NCBI GenBank assembly: GCA_947626745.1
Contig: CANQTF010000003.1
Coordinates: 124,001 to 188,000, forward strand
DNA length: 64,000 nucleotides
Source of the DNA: an uncultured Lachnospiraceae bacterium
Lineage (GTDB): Bacteria; Bacillota; Clostridia; Lachnospirales; Lachnospiraceae
Reading direction: 5' to 3'
The notes under the pieces are model-generated. The model worked only from the letters and a program-made list of their open reading frames with translations, had not been told where the DNA came from and did not search any database. Shown one piece after another: positions 50,152 through 58,397 of this stretch (its first letter is position 1; the number at the start of each line of letters is the position of its first letter). Position numbers and translations under genes: made by a program.

Positions 50152-50234
50152 AAAGAAAGGACAAGTGATGACAGGACAGACGACCATCACTATAATAAAA
50201 ATTCGGCTGATTCATCTATAGGAGGATACTATCA

Positions 50235-51482
50235 ATGAGCAGCGAAATCAGAGACATTACTTTGGCCGAATCCGGCGAGAGGAAGATCGAGTGGGTCAAG
50301 AGGAACTGCGACCTGCTGCGCACGCTGGAGAAAGAATTTACCGAGAGCAAGCCTTTTGCCGGCAAAAAGATCACGCTGTCCGTACACTTGGAGGCAAAGA
50401 CCGCTTATCTGTGCCTTGTGCTCGCCGCGGGCGGCGCGAAGATGTATGTGACGGGTTCTAACCCGCTGTCCACGCAGGACGATGTGGCGGCGGCGCTCGT
50501 CAAGGCCGGGCTTGAAGTTCACGCATGGTATGACGCTACGCAGGAAGAGTACGAAACGCATATCCGCCATGCGCTGGAGGCGGGGCCGAACATCATCATT
50601 GACGACGGCGGCGATCTCGTCAACATGGTACACAAGGAGATGCCGCACCTGATCCCGAACATTATCGGCGGCTGCGAGGAGACGACGACGGGCATCATTC
50701 GTCTGGAGGCGATGAACAGAGCGGGAGAGCTGAGATTCCCGATGGTCCGCGTCAACAACGCAGCCTGCAAGCATTTCTTTGATAACAGATACGGCACGGG
50801 GCAGTCCGTTTGGGACGGCATCAACAGGACGACGAACCTGATCGTGGCCGGCAAGATCGTAGTCGTGGCCGGATATGGCTGGTGCGGCAAGGGTACGGCT
50901 ATGCGGGCGAAAGGACTCGGCGCAAGGGTCATCGTGACGGAGATCGATCCGATCAAAGCGATCGAGGCGGTCATGGACGGCTTTGACGTCATGCCGATGA
51001 AGGAAGCGGCCAAGGTGGGTGACTTCTTTATCACCGTGACGGGCTGCGACGGCGTTATCGACAAGGAAGATTTCGCTGAGATGAAGGAAGGAGCGATCCT
51101 CTGCAACGCAGGACATTTTGACTGTGAGATCGACATGGCCTGGCTCAAGGCGAATGCCGTCGAGCAGAAGGAGCAGCGCAAAAATATCATGGGCTATAAG
51201 CTGCCTACGGGCCAGTGGATCTTTGTTCTGGCGGAGGGCCGTCTGGTGAATCTGGCGGCCGGCGACGGACATCCGGCGGAGATCATGGATATGAGTTTTG
51301 CGATCCAAGCGCTTTCCGCAAAGTATCTGGTGGAGCACGGCGGCGAACTTACAGAGAAGCTGATCGATGTGCCGGAGGAAGTGGACAGGGACGTTGCAAA
51401 GCGCAAGCTGGCATTCCTCGGCAAAGAGATCGACGTGCTTACGCCGGAGCAGGAGAAATACCTGAACAGTTATACGGTGTAG
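50235..51482 (+). CDS. ahcY: adenosylhomocysteinase
   Basis: 415 residues, the short bacterial/archaeal form. NAD site VVVAGYGWCGKGTAMRAKGLGARV (about 208-231); SAH-site segments LSVHLEAKTAYL, TGSNPLSTQDDVAA, GCEETTTGI, and the C-terminal NLAAGDGHPAEIMDMSF and LTPEQEKYLNSY. It splits S-adenosylhomocysteine into homocysteine and adenosine, clearing the product of methyltransferases. GGAGGATACTATCA precedes the ATG. The short upstream region does not look like a SAH riboswitch. Confidence 0.96.
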   Translation: MSSEIRDITLAESGERKIEWVKRNCDLLRTLEKEFTESKPFAGKKITLSVHLEAKTAYLCLVLAAGGAKMYVTGSNPLSTQDDVAAALVKAGLEVHAWYDATQEEYETHIRHALEAGPNIIIDDGGDLVNMVHKEMPHLIPNIIGGCEETTTGIIRLEAMNRAGELRFPMVRVNNAACKHFFDNRYGTGQSVWDGINRTTNLIVAGKIVVVAGYGWCGKGTAMRAKGLGARVIVTEIDPIKAIEAVMDGFDVMPMKEAAKVGDFFITVTGCDGVIDKEDFAEMKEGAILCNAGHFDCEIDMAWLKANAVEQKEQRKNIMGYKLPTGQWIFVLAEGRLVNLAAGDGHPAEIMDMSFAIQALSAKYLVEHGGELTEKLIDVPEEVDRDVAKRKLAFLGKEIDVLTPEQEKYLNSYTV

Positions 51483-51636
51483 GAGTTTTTCACAAAAACA
51501 GGGTCTCCGTTTTATTGCAAATATGCCGAAAATTCCACAAATATTCGGAAAACACTTACTAAAACGAAAATATAGTGTTAAACTATATATAGTAATGGGG
51601 AGTTGTCGGCATATACGGTCGAAAGCGGAGGGAGCC

Positions 51637-52155
51637 ATGTTTAAAGAAGATCAACTGATCATGTGCGGCGGACACGGTGTCTGCCGCGTTGTTACCATTA
51701 CGGACAATCCGATCGACAGATCGGATAAAAAACGCAAGTATTATGTACTGGAGCCGGTCTTTGAGAAGGGCAGTACCGTTTACACGCCGGTCGATAACGA
51801 CAAGGTAGTCATGCGCAGGATCATGAACAGGCGGGAAGCGGAGGAATTGGTCGATCACATCACGGAGATCGAGACCGTTTGGATCCAAGAGGAAAAGAGC
51901 AGGGAGCAGATGTACAAGGATGCGATCCGCACCTATGATTGCCAGAGCCTCGTGCAGATCATCAAAACACTGTATTTACGCAGACAGAGCCGCCTGAAGG
52001 AAGGCAAGAAGGTGTTGTCCTCGGACGAGCAGTACCTGCATAAAGCGGAAGAGCTTCTCTACAGCGAGATGTCCCTTGCGCTTTCCATACCGAAAGAGGA
52101 AGTGGAGGCTTATATCAGAAAAGCCGTCCGCGGTAAAGAGAAGACAGCCACCTGA
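51637..52155 (+). CDS. CarD family transcription regulator
   Basis: 172 residues from the ATG at 51637 (GGAGGGAGCC before it; longer frames lack a site). N-terminal CarD/TRCF RNA polymerase-interacting domain: MFKEDQLIMCGGHGVCRVVTI, then YYVLEPVFEKGSTVYTPVDN. The C-terminal helical domain (about 70-160) has LRRQSRLKEGKKVLSSDEQYLHKAEELLYSEMS, as in CarD/CdnL. It binds polymerase and stabilises open complexes at many promoters. It sits after ahcY, with a probable own promoter in the AT-rich gap, and converges on the ComFB gene. Confidence 0.93.
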   Translation: MFKEDQLIMCGGHGVCRVVTITDNPIDRSDKKRKYYVLEPVFEKGSTVYTPVDNDKVVMRRIMNRREAEELVDHITEIETVWIQEEKSREQMYKDAIRTYDCQSLVQIIKTLYLRRQSRLKEGKKVLSSDEQYLHKAEELLYSEMSLALSIPKEEVEAYIRKAVRGKEKTAT

Positions 52156-52168
52156 GCGGTGATCGAAA

Positions 52169-52199
52169 AAGAGCCGGACGAAAAGTCCGGCTCTTGGTC
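52169..52199 (-). terminator. terminator between CarD and ComFB genes
   Basis: Stem AAGAGCCGGAC / GTCCGGCTCTT (52169-52179 and 52185-52195) with a five-base loop. On the minus strand it is followed by TTTTT, so it mainly ends the ComFB transcript. The plus strand T tract is short. Confidence 0.85.
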
Positions 52200-52255
52200 T
52201 GTCGATGCTATCGTTTTGCGGTATAGACCGTATCTACTATAATATATGTGATCTG

Positions 52256-52528
52256 TCATGCTTCGTGCTTCGGGTGTGCGCTGATGATGTTGATCGCATT
52301 CATGACGGTCGTCATAACTTCCACTTCCGCCTGTTGGGAAGAGTTGTTCAGCTTCTGGAAAAGAGCGCCGGTGTCGGTCCTCACATACTGCGGCGTCAGT
52401 CGGTTGAGTGCAAAGGACGCCATATCTAAGCGGCATTTCTCGCAGGAACAGATATTCGGCATCGTGGGAAGTATCTTGTTGAGCTGATATTCCACAGCCT
52501 CCTCCATCATATTTTTTAAACCTTCCAT
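52256..52528 (-). CDS. ComFB family protein
   Basis: 90 residues. N-terminus MEGLKNMMEEAVEYQLNKIL, then CSCEKCRLDMASFALNRLTP with the paired CxC-xx-C cluster, TPQYVRTDTGALFQK, and VMNAINIISAHP; this is the late-competence ComFB pattern. The Cys cluster suggests zinc binding. In cyanobacteria related proteins bind cyclic dinucleotides; in Bacillus comFB has no clear essential role. GAGGAGGATT precedes the ATG. Single-gene unit. Confidence 0.9.
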   Translation of the reverse strand: MEGLKNMMEEAVEYQLNKILPTMPNICSCEKCRLDMASFALNRLTPQYVRTDTGALFQKLNNSSQQAEVEVMTTVMNAINIISAHPKHEA

Positions 52529-52707
52529 AGAAGAATCCTCCTCTTTTGCCTAAAACGACAAATCACACACATATCATGTTAATACATTTTCCGTCAATAA
52601 TCAATTATTATTTTGTATGCCGGCCTTTTTGCCTTGCATTTTATACGCAGAAACGGTATCCTAATGTGTAAAGCGATCCGGGATATTACAGAAAGAAGCG
52701 AAATAAG

Positions 52708-53550
52708 ATGATAGATGTTATAATTGACAGCTTGACAGACAGCATAAGACTTCTGCCTTTCCTGTTCCTCACGTACCTTGCCATGGAATATCTGGAACAC
52801 AAGGCCGGTGCGAAGATGCAGGCTGCGATCCGGCGCGCGGACAAGGGAGGGCCGGTGCTCGGCGCGCTTCTCGGACTCTTTCCCCAGTGCGGCTTCTCGG
52901 CGGCGGCGTCCAATCTGTATGCCGGCGGCATCATTACGCTGGGGACCCTGATGGCGGTATTCCTGTCCACGTCCGATGAAATGCTTCCCATTATGATATC
53001 CGAGAATGCCGGCATCGGCCTGATGGCCAAGGTGCTGGCTGTCAAGGCGGTCGTTGCGGCGGCCGCGGGCTTGGTGATCGACCGCGTTTCCGGCAGAAAG
53101 GATCGGGATCTGCAGATCGGGCATCTGTGCGAGCAGCATCATTGTCACTGTGAGAACGGCATATGGAGATCCGCGCTGCATCACACGGTCGAGATCTTTG
53201 CCTATATTCTGCTGATCTCGCTGGTGTTGAACTCGGTGATCGCGTATGTGGGAGAGGAGGCGCTGGGAAGCCTGATCCTTGACCGTCCGGTGGCGGGCGC
53301 GGCGATCGCGGGGTTGGTCGGGCTTATCCCGAACTGCGCGGCCTCCGTAGCGATCACACAGCTGTATTTGGACGGTGTGCTGAGCGCGGGCGCGATGATT
53401 GCCGGATTGCTGTCTGGTACGGGCGTGGGGCTGTTGGTCCTGCTGCGGGTGAATGACGACCGCAGGGAGGATCTGCGGGTGATCGGGCTGCTGTACCTGA
53501 TCGGTGTGGCCGCGGGAATCGCGGTGGAAGCGCTCGGCATCGTTTTCTGA
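52708..53550 (+). CDS. ArsP_2-type putative manganese/metal transporter
   Basis: 280 residues, eight or so transmembrane helices in two similar halves. Repeated core motifs GLFPQCGFSAAASNLYAGG (about 58-76) and GLIPNCAASVAITQLYLDG (about 211-229) mark the ArsP_2 group (putative Mn transporters/exporters). Between the halves is a His/Cys-rich cytosolic loop, HLCEQHHCHCENG, likely metal binding. No yybP-ykoY riboswitch is visible upstream. It ends right before the tRNA terminator. Confidence 0.85.
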   Translation: MIDVIIDSLTDSIRLLPFLFLTYLAMEYLEHKAGAKMQAAIRRADKGGPVLGALLGLFPQCGFSAAASNLYAGGIITLGTLMAVFLSTSDEMLPIMISENAGIGLMAKVLAVKAVVAAAAGLVIDRVSGRKDRDLQIGHLCEQHHCHCENGIWRSALHHTVEIFAYILLISLVLNSVIAYVGEEALGSLILDRPVAGAAIAGLVGLIPNCAASVAITQLYLDGVLSAGAMIAGLLSGTGVGLLVLLRVNDDRREDLRVIGLLYLIGVAAGIAVEALGIVF

Positions 53551-53552
53551 GC

Positions 53553-53600
53553 AAAAAAAAGAACCGACCCCAGAGCGTGATCGCTCCAAAACCAGTTCTT
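53553..53600 (-). terminator. terminator of the tRNA-Lys transcript
   Basis: On the minus strand: long imperfect stem with outer AAGAAC/GGTTCTT and inner GAGCG/CGCTC (ATCA loop), followed by eight T (53560-53553). Confidence 0.8.
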
Positions 53601-53605
53601 ATAAA

Positions 53606-53678
53606 TGCACCGCCAGGGGCTCGAACCCTGGACACCCTGATTAAGAGTCAGGTGCTCTACCAACTGAGCTAGCGGTGC
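53606..53678 (-). tRNA. tRNA-Lys (anticodon CTT)
   Basis: 73 nt including the A discriminator base; the acceptor arms GCACCGC and GCGGTGC pair fully. D arm AGCTCAGTTGGTAGAGC, anticodon stem CTGAC/ATCAG around CTCTTAA, giving anticodon CTT. T arm CCAGGGTTCGAGCCCCTGG. The 3' CCA is not encoded. Reads the AAG codon. Confidence 0.96.
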
Positions 53679-53804
53679 GTGTCCGATAATTGCGCGTTGT
53701 TTCAACACGCAAGAGTTATTATAGTATAATGTTATTTGTATTGCAAGCATTTTTTAAAGAAATTTTGCGGGGCGGTCATGATGCCCGCCCGGGAGGAAAC
53801 AAAA

Positions 53805-54572
53805 GTGATTTTTGAAAGTCATGCACACTATGACGACGAGGCGTTTGACGAAGACAGGGAGGCGCTTCTGCTCTCCCTGCGCGAGCATGGGATCGAATAT
53901 GTGATCAATGTGGGATCGAGTATCGAGAACTGCCGAAAGACGCTGCGGCTGACGGAGCGATATCCATTTCTGTACGGCGCGATGGGCGTTCACCCAAGCG
54001 AGACGGGGGAGCTGAACGAAGAGGCTCTCGCGTGGCTTAAGGAACAGTGTGCGGCGCCCAAGGTCGTTGCGGTGGGGGAGATCGGACTGGACTATCACTG
54101 GGAAGAGCCGGAGATCTCCGTGCAGAAAACGTGGTTTGAGCGGCAGCTTGCATTGGCCCGCGAGGTCGGGCTCCCCGTGATCATCCACTCGCGGGAGGCT
54201 GCGAAAGATACGCTGGATATCATGCGGGCGCACCGCGCGGAAGAGATTGGCGGCGTGATCCACTGCTTTTCTTATACGAAGGAGACTGCGCGGGAATATT
54301 TGGAGATGGGATATTATTTTGGCATCGGTGGCGTGGTCACATTTCGCAATGCGAAAAAATTGAAAGAAGCGGTGCAGTATATCCCTATGGACAGGATCCT
54401 GTTGGAGACGGACAGCCCGTACCTTGCGCCTGAACCGAACCGCGGACAGCGCAATTCGTCGCTGAACCTGCCCTATGTGGTACAGGAGATCGCGGCGCTA
54501 AAAGGCATTTCCTGCGAGGAAGTGGAAGATATCACGAGCGGTAACGCGAAGCGGCTGTTTTGTATCGCGTAA
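53805..54572 (+). CDS. tatD: TatD family metal-dependent hydrolase
   Basis: 255 residues from the GTG at 53805, which has GGGAGG eight bases upstream and gives the usual length; the longer ATG frame is unlikely. Metal ligands in ESHAHYDDEAF (H-x-H), VGEIGLDYHW (Glu), VIIHSREAAKDTL (His), GVIHCFSY (His) and LLETDSPYLAPEPNRG (Asp). TatD enzymes are Mg-dependent 3'-5' DNA exonucleases or related hydrolases. It is 58 bases upstream of rsmA, in the conserved tatD-rnmV-rsmA order but with rnmV missing. Confidence 0.94.
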   Translation: MIFESHAHYDDEAFDEDREALLLSLREHGIEYVINVGSSIENCRKTLRLTERYPFLYGAMGVHPSETGELNEEALAWLKEQCAAPKVVAVGEIGLDYHWEEPEISVQKTWFERQLALAREVGLPVIIHSREAAKDTLDIMRAHRAEEIGGVIHCFSYTKETAREYLEMGYYFGIGGVVTFRNAKKLKEAVQYIPMDRILLETDSPYLAPEPNRGQRNSSLNLPYVVQEIAALKGISCEEVEDITSGNAKRLFCIA

Positions 54573-54629
54573 GGAGTTCCTGCGCGATCCTAAGTCTTTT
54601 GGCGCTTTCGGCAGATAAGAGAGGTTTTT

Positions 54630-55496
54630 ATGGCGACGCTTGGAAACAGAAGAAGCACGGAGGAGATTATACGTAAGTACCGGTTTGATCTCCGGAAAAA
54701 GTTCGGGCAGAATTTTTTGATAGACAACAATATACTGGACAAGATCGTGGAGGCGGCAGGGATCACACGAAACGACTGCGTTCTGGAGATCGGGCCGGGC
54801 ATCGGTACCATGACGCAGCGTCTGGCGGAGGAAGCCGGGGAAGTCGTGGCGGTGGAGATCGACAAAAATCTGATCCCGATCCTTGCCGAGACGCTGGCGG
54901 GGTATGACAACGTGACGGTCCTCAATGAGGATATCCTGAAAACGGATATCCGGGCGATCGCGCGGCAGCACGGCGGCCGGCCGCTTAAGGTGGTGGCGAA
55001 TCTTCCGTATTATATCACCACGCCGATCATCATGTCGCTTTTGGAGAGCCGTGTGCCGATAGAGAGCGTGACGGTCATGGTGCAGAAAGAGGTGGCGGAC
55101 CGTATGCGGGTCGGGCCGGGCTCTAAGGATTACGGCGCGCTGTCGCTGGCGGTGCAGTATTACGCCAAGCCGGAGATCGTCACCAAAGTGCCGGCTGCCT
55201 GTTTTATGCCGAGGCCCAATGTGGACAGCACGGTGATCCGGCTGACTTGTTATGAGGAACCGCCGGTGAAGGCGCGGGACGAGGCGTGGCTCTTCGCGGT
55301 GATCCGGGCATCCTTTAACCAACGCCGAAAAACGCTGGCAAACGGGCTGGCCAATGCGGGCGGTCTGGGGCTGAACAGGCAGCAGGTGGAAACCGTCCTC
55401 GCGCAGATGGGACTGCCCCGGAACATACGCGGCGAAACGCTTACTTTAGAACGGTTTACAGAACTTTCCGACCGGCTGCTCGCGCTTCGGGCATAA
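54630..55496 (+). CDS. rsmA: 16S rRNA (adenine1518/1519-N6) dimethyltransferase
   Basis: 288 residues. FGQNFLIDNNILDKIV, SAM loop LEIGPGIGTMTQRLAEEA, VEIDKNL, the catalytic NLPYYITTPIIM (NLPY), then MVQKEVADRM and PNVDSTVIRL with FNQRRKTLANGL in the C-terminal domain. It adds two methyls to each of two adenines near the 3' end of 16S rRNA. Loss gives kasugamycin resistance in bacteria. AGAGAGGT precedes the ATG. Confidence 0.97.
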   Translation: MATLGNRRSTEEIIRKYRFDLRKKFGQNFLIDNNILDKIVEAAGITRNDCVLEIGPGIGTMTQRLAEEAGEVVAVEIDKNLIPILAETLAGYDNVTVLNEDILKTDIRAIARQHGGRPLKVVANLPYYITTPIIMSLLESRVPIESVTVMVQKEVADRMRVGPGSKDYGALSLAVQYYAKPEIVTKVPAACFMPRPNVDSTVIRLTCYEEPPVKARDEAWLFAVIRASFNQRRKTLANGLANAGGLGLNRQQVETVLAQMGLPRNIRGETLTLERFTELSDRLLALRA

Positions 55497-55540
55497 CGGA
55501 GCATAACGAAAAAAATACAAGATAAAGTACAGATCTGCTT

Positions 55541-55602
55541 TAGCATCTCCATATGTTGGTATATTTTACACAGAAACTTTCCAAATTGGAGATGCTATTT
55601 TT
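55541..55602 (+). terminator. terminator after rsmA
   Basis: Perfect 11-base arms TAGCATCTCCA / TGGAGATGCTA (55541-55551 and 55587-55597) around a 35-base loop, followed by TTTTT. Confidence 0.75.
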
Positions 55603-55614
55603 ACGTTTATTTTA

Positions 55615-55643
55615 TTTACATTAACATGCGGCTATGGTAAACT
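55615..55643 (+). promoter_or_regulatory. sigma-A promoter for the TPR/AAA-like gene
   Basis: TTTACA, 17-base spacer, TAAACT, ending about 95 bases before the start. Confidence 0.65.
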
Positions 55644-55738
55644 AAAACAGTGAAAATAGGCTTACTATGTGGAGAATGTGCGGCGAGACGGCGTAAGGGG
55701 CCGAATGGCTGCGGGAACACAGTGATGAGGTGACTACC

Positions 55739-58372
55739 TTGGATAAGTATGAATACAAAGTACGGGCCGATGAGATCAAAGCGCTGATCTCGGAAGGGAA
55801 ATTTGCGGAGGCTGTCAGCATTGCCGACACGATAGACTGGCGCAGGGTCAAGAGCGTGATGATGCTCTGTACTATCAGCGACCTGTATAAGATCAACAGA
55901 AGATATCGGGAGAGTAAGGATATCCTGCTCCTCGCCTACGAGAAGCATCCTACGGGGCGGCTGATCGTCTACTCGCTGTGCGAGCTTTCTATCAAGCTGG
56001 AAGAGTACGCAGATGTGATGAAGTACTTTGAAGACTTCGTGCATATCGCCCCGAAGGATACAGGCAGATATATCCTGCAGTACCGCCTCTATGAGGCGCA
56101 GGACGTCAGCCTCGAAGAGAGGATAGCGGTACTGGAAGAGTTCAAGAAGCGCGATTACAGAGAGAAATGGGCATATGAGCTGGCGTATCTGTATCACAGG
56201 ATCGGGCTTGCCACGAAGTGCGTGGAAGAGTGCGACGAGATGTTCCTCTGGTTCGGAGAGGGCAAATACGTTATCAAGGCGCTGGAATTAAAGGCGCTTC
56301 ATGAGCCGCTGAACGAAGACCAGCAGGCTAAGTACGACGCGTGGACTAAAGAGCGCGAGACGGGGGAACCCGCGGAGGAGGAGAGCGAGGCTCGGGAAGA
56401 GGACGATGCGGACGGCGTGTCCGAGGATACGCAGATCGCCGGACAGATCCGCCATGCGGAAGAGGACGGCGGTACACAGGAGATCTCTGGCGCGCCGACA
56501 ACGGAACTGCCGGAAGTCAAGACAATGGATCTGGGGCAGTACAATACGATCAATCTGCAGATGGCGCTGGCGGAGAGCATGAAGGAGATCCTTGCGGACG
56601 ATGCGCCGCAGGAGGCGGGGACGCCCGAAGAGCCCGTGGAAGAGCCGGACGAAGAGGAGCAGTATGAAGAAGACGAGGACGGGGAGGAAGAAGACCCCGT
56701 GGCGGCATCGCTGATCGCGCCGCTGTTGGAGGAGACGGAGGAGATGCCCGCTCCCGAAGCGGTGGAGGAAAAGATACAGGAAGCCGCCGCTATTGTGAGA
56801 TTCCCGGAACAGGCAAAACCGAACGCGGAGAAAACGCCGGTGCGTGAAGAACCTGCCGCCGCGGCGCAGGACAGACCGAAGTCCATGAGCGCGGACGAGC
56901 TGCAGGAGATCAGTACACAGATCGCTTCGGAGGATACGGCGTCTTTCAATGCGCAGCAGATCGTGGAAAAACTGAGAAAAGAGGCGCAGCAGGGGATCGC
57001 GGCATCGGGGGAGGTCCTCACGCCGTTAAATGCGCGCCCGTCTAAATATGATAATTTCCTTTCGCAGGAGTATGACGGACAGATCAGTCTCGTCGTGCCG
57101 GAGGCGGCGCACGTGGAGAAGCAGATCACCGGACAGCTCAGCATAGACGATATCATGGCTGAGTGGGAGGAGATGAAGCGGACGAGCCAGGAGCGGCGCA
57201 TGGAGGAGGTGCGGCAGCGGATCCTTGCGCATACGGGCAATCTCTTTGCGGATTTCGACGAGGCGACCAAAAACGGCCTGCTGGAAGAACTGGAGCGGGC
57301 GTTTGTGGCGGCGATCATGAAGGATTCCGACAAGAAGCCGTCTATTAAGAAAGTGATCCTGCCGGACGACGACGAAAAGATCAATTCCGCGTTAGATGCA
57401 GTGAAGTCCGAGGCGGAGCAGCTTGCAGTGAGTACGGCTGCCGCCAGAAAACAGGCCGAGGAAGAGGCGGACGACGGTGTGGAGGAGCTGGAAGAGATCG
57501 AGGAACCCGCGGCGGCGCCTGAGGAGGAAGAAGCTGCAGGGGAGAGCGGAGCCTCCGATGAGGCTGCACAAGAGGCGAAGAAAAAGCCTGTGGCGGCGGA
57601 GGCGGACGAAACCATACAGGATCGCGAGCTGACACCGGAGGAACAGGAGCTTTTCGGACAGTTCACGCATCACCGCAAGTCCAAGAAGCAGCTGCTGTAT
57701 ACACTGGATAATATGAGCCTTGCGCCTTACACAGGTAACGTGATTATTTCCGGCGAGGAGGATACCACCGCGCTGGCGCTGGCGAAAGCGCTGATCAAAG
57801 AGATGCAGTACAACGACAGCAATTTTTCGGGAAAAGTGGCAAAGATATCGGCCAATGTCCTGAACAAGAAGGACGTCGCGGAGACGTTTGCCAGACTGGA
57901 TAACGGCGCGCTCATCATAGAGAAGGCTTCGCGCCTGAAGCCGCTCACGGTCTCCAAGATGATCAAGGTCTTGGAAAAAGATAACATGGGACTTTTGCTC
58001 ATCATAACGGACAAGAAGCAGAGCGTCAACCAGCTGCTGGCGGATCACGCCGAATTGAATAACAATTTCAATCTGCGGATAGACATCGAGCCGCTGAACG
58101 ATGAGGCGTTGGTGGAATACGCGAAACAGTATGCGGAGGAGATGGAGTACTCTATCGACGAGTTCGGCATTCTGGCGCTTCACACGCGGATCGCGGACAG
58201 GCAGACGAGCGATCATGAGGTGAGCATGGCGGAGGTCAGGGACTTGGTCGATGAGGCGATCTTCTATGCGAACAAAAAAACGCCGAAACATTTTATGGAT
58301 ATTTTGCTGGCAAAGCGTTATGATGATGATGATATGATCATATTGAGAGAGAAAGATTTCATGCACTATTAA
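55739..58372 (+). CDS. TPR protein with acidic linker and degenerate AAA-like C-terminus
   Basis: 877 residues from the TTG at 55739, chosen because AGGTGA lies five to six bases upstream; GTG 55730 is an alternative. Residues about 1-210 are TPR-like helical repeats (DLYKINRRYRESKDILLLAYEK, then KYVIKALELKALHE). About 215-380 is a very acidic low-complexity linker. A helical middle follows (about 420-580) with a second acidic spacer. About 625-870 has AAA order: GNVIISGEEDTTALALAKAL at the P-loop, but without the Gly-Lys-Thr, then NGALIIEKASRLKP and LLIITDKKQ. So nucleotide hydrolysis is unlikely. Function unknown; probably a cytosolic scaffold. Confidence 0.75.
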   Translation: MDKYEYKVRADEIKALISEGKFAEAVSIADTIDWRRVKSVMMLCTISDLYKINRRYRESKDILLLAYEKHPTGRLIVYSLCELSIKLEEYADVMKYFEDFVHIAPKDTGRYILQYRLYEAQDVSLEERIAVLEEFKKRDYREKWAYELAYLYHRIGLATKCVEECDEMFLWFGEGKYVIKALELKALHEPLNEDQQAKYDAWTKERETGEPAEEESEAREEDDADGVSEDTQIAGQIRHAEEDGGTQEISGAPTTELPEVKTMDLGQYNTINLQMALAESMKEILADDAPQEAGTPEEPVEEPDEEEQYEEDEDGEEEDPVAASLIAPLLEETEEMPAPEAVEEKIQEAAAIVRFPEQAKPNAEKTPVREEPAAAAQDRPKSMSADELQEISTQIASEDTASFNAQQIVEKLRKEAQQGIAASGEVLTPLNARPSKYDNFLSQEYDGQISLVVPEAAHVEKQITGQLSIDDIMAEWEEMKRTSQERRMEEVRQRILAHTGNLFADFDEATKNGLLEELERAFVAAIMKDSDKKPSIKKVILPDDDEKINSALDAVKSEAEQLAVSTAAARKQAEEEADDGVEELEEIEEPAAAPEEEEAAGESGASDEAAQEAKKKPVAAEADETIQDRELTPEEQELFGQFTHHRKSKKQLLYTLDNMSLAPYTGNVIISGEEDTTALALAKALIKEMQYNDSNFSGKVAKISANVLNKKDVAETFARLDNGALIIEKASRLKPLTVSKMIKVLEKDNMGLLLIITDKKQSVNQLLADHAELNNNFNLRIDIEPLNDEALVEYAKQYAEEMEYSIDEFGILALHTRIADRQTSDHEVSMAEVRDLVDEAIFYANKKTPKHFMDILLAKRYDDDDMIILREKDFMHY

Positions 58373-58397
58373 AAAGCAAAGCAAGAGGGGGAAACTT

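Noticed and set aside
48874-50190. 438-codon minus-strand frame opposite the HDOD gene
   Set aside because: Antisense shadow with no recognised domain; the plus-strand gene has promoter, ribosome binding site and HDOD motifs.
50152-50234. SAH riboswitch before ahcY
   Set aside because: Only a short GTGATG/CATCAC hairpin fits in 83 bases; the conserved core of SAH riboswitches is not visible.
50232-51638. Long minus-strand frame opposite ahcY
   Set aside because: Shadow of a well-conserved enzyme; no domain, no start signal.
52529-52707. yybP-ykoY manganese riboswitch before the ArsP_2-type gene
   Set aside because: No conserved loop pair or terminator hairpin; the region also holds the ComFB leader on the other strand.
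52594-53589. 331-codon minus-strand frame opposite the ArsP_2-type transporter
   Set aside because: Arg/Gln/His-rich shadow overlapping the tRNA terminator.
56299-57666. Ser-rich minus-strand frame opposite the acidic linker protein
   Set aside because: Ser/Ala repeats are what Glu/Asp/Ala codons give when read backwards; no start site.
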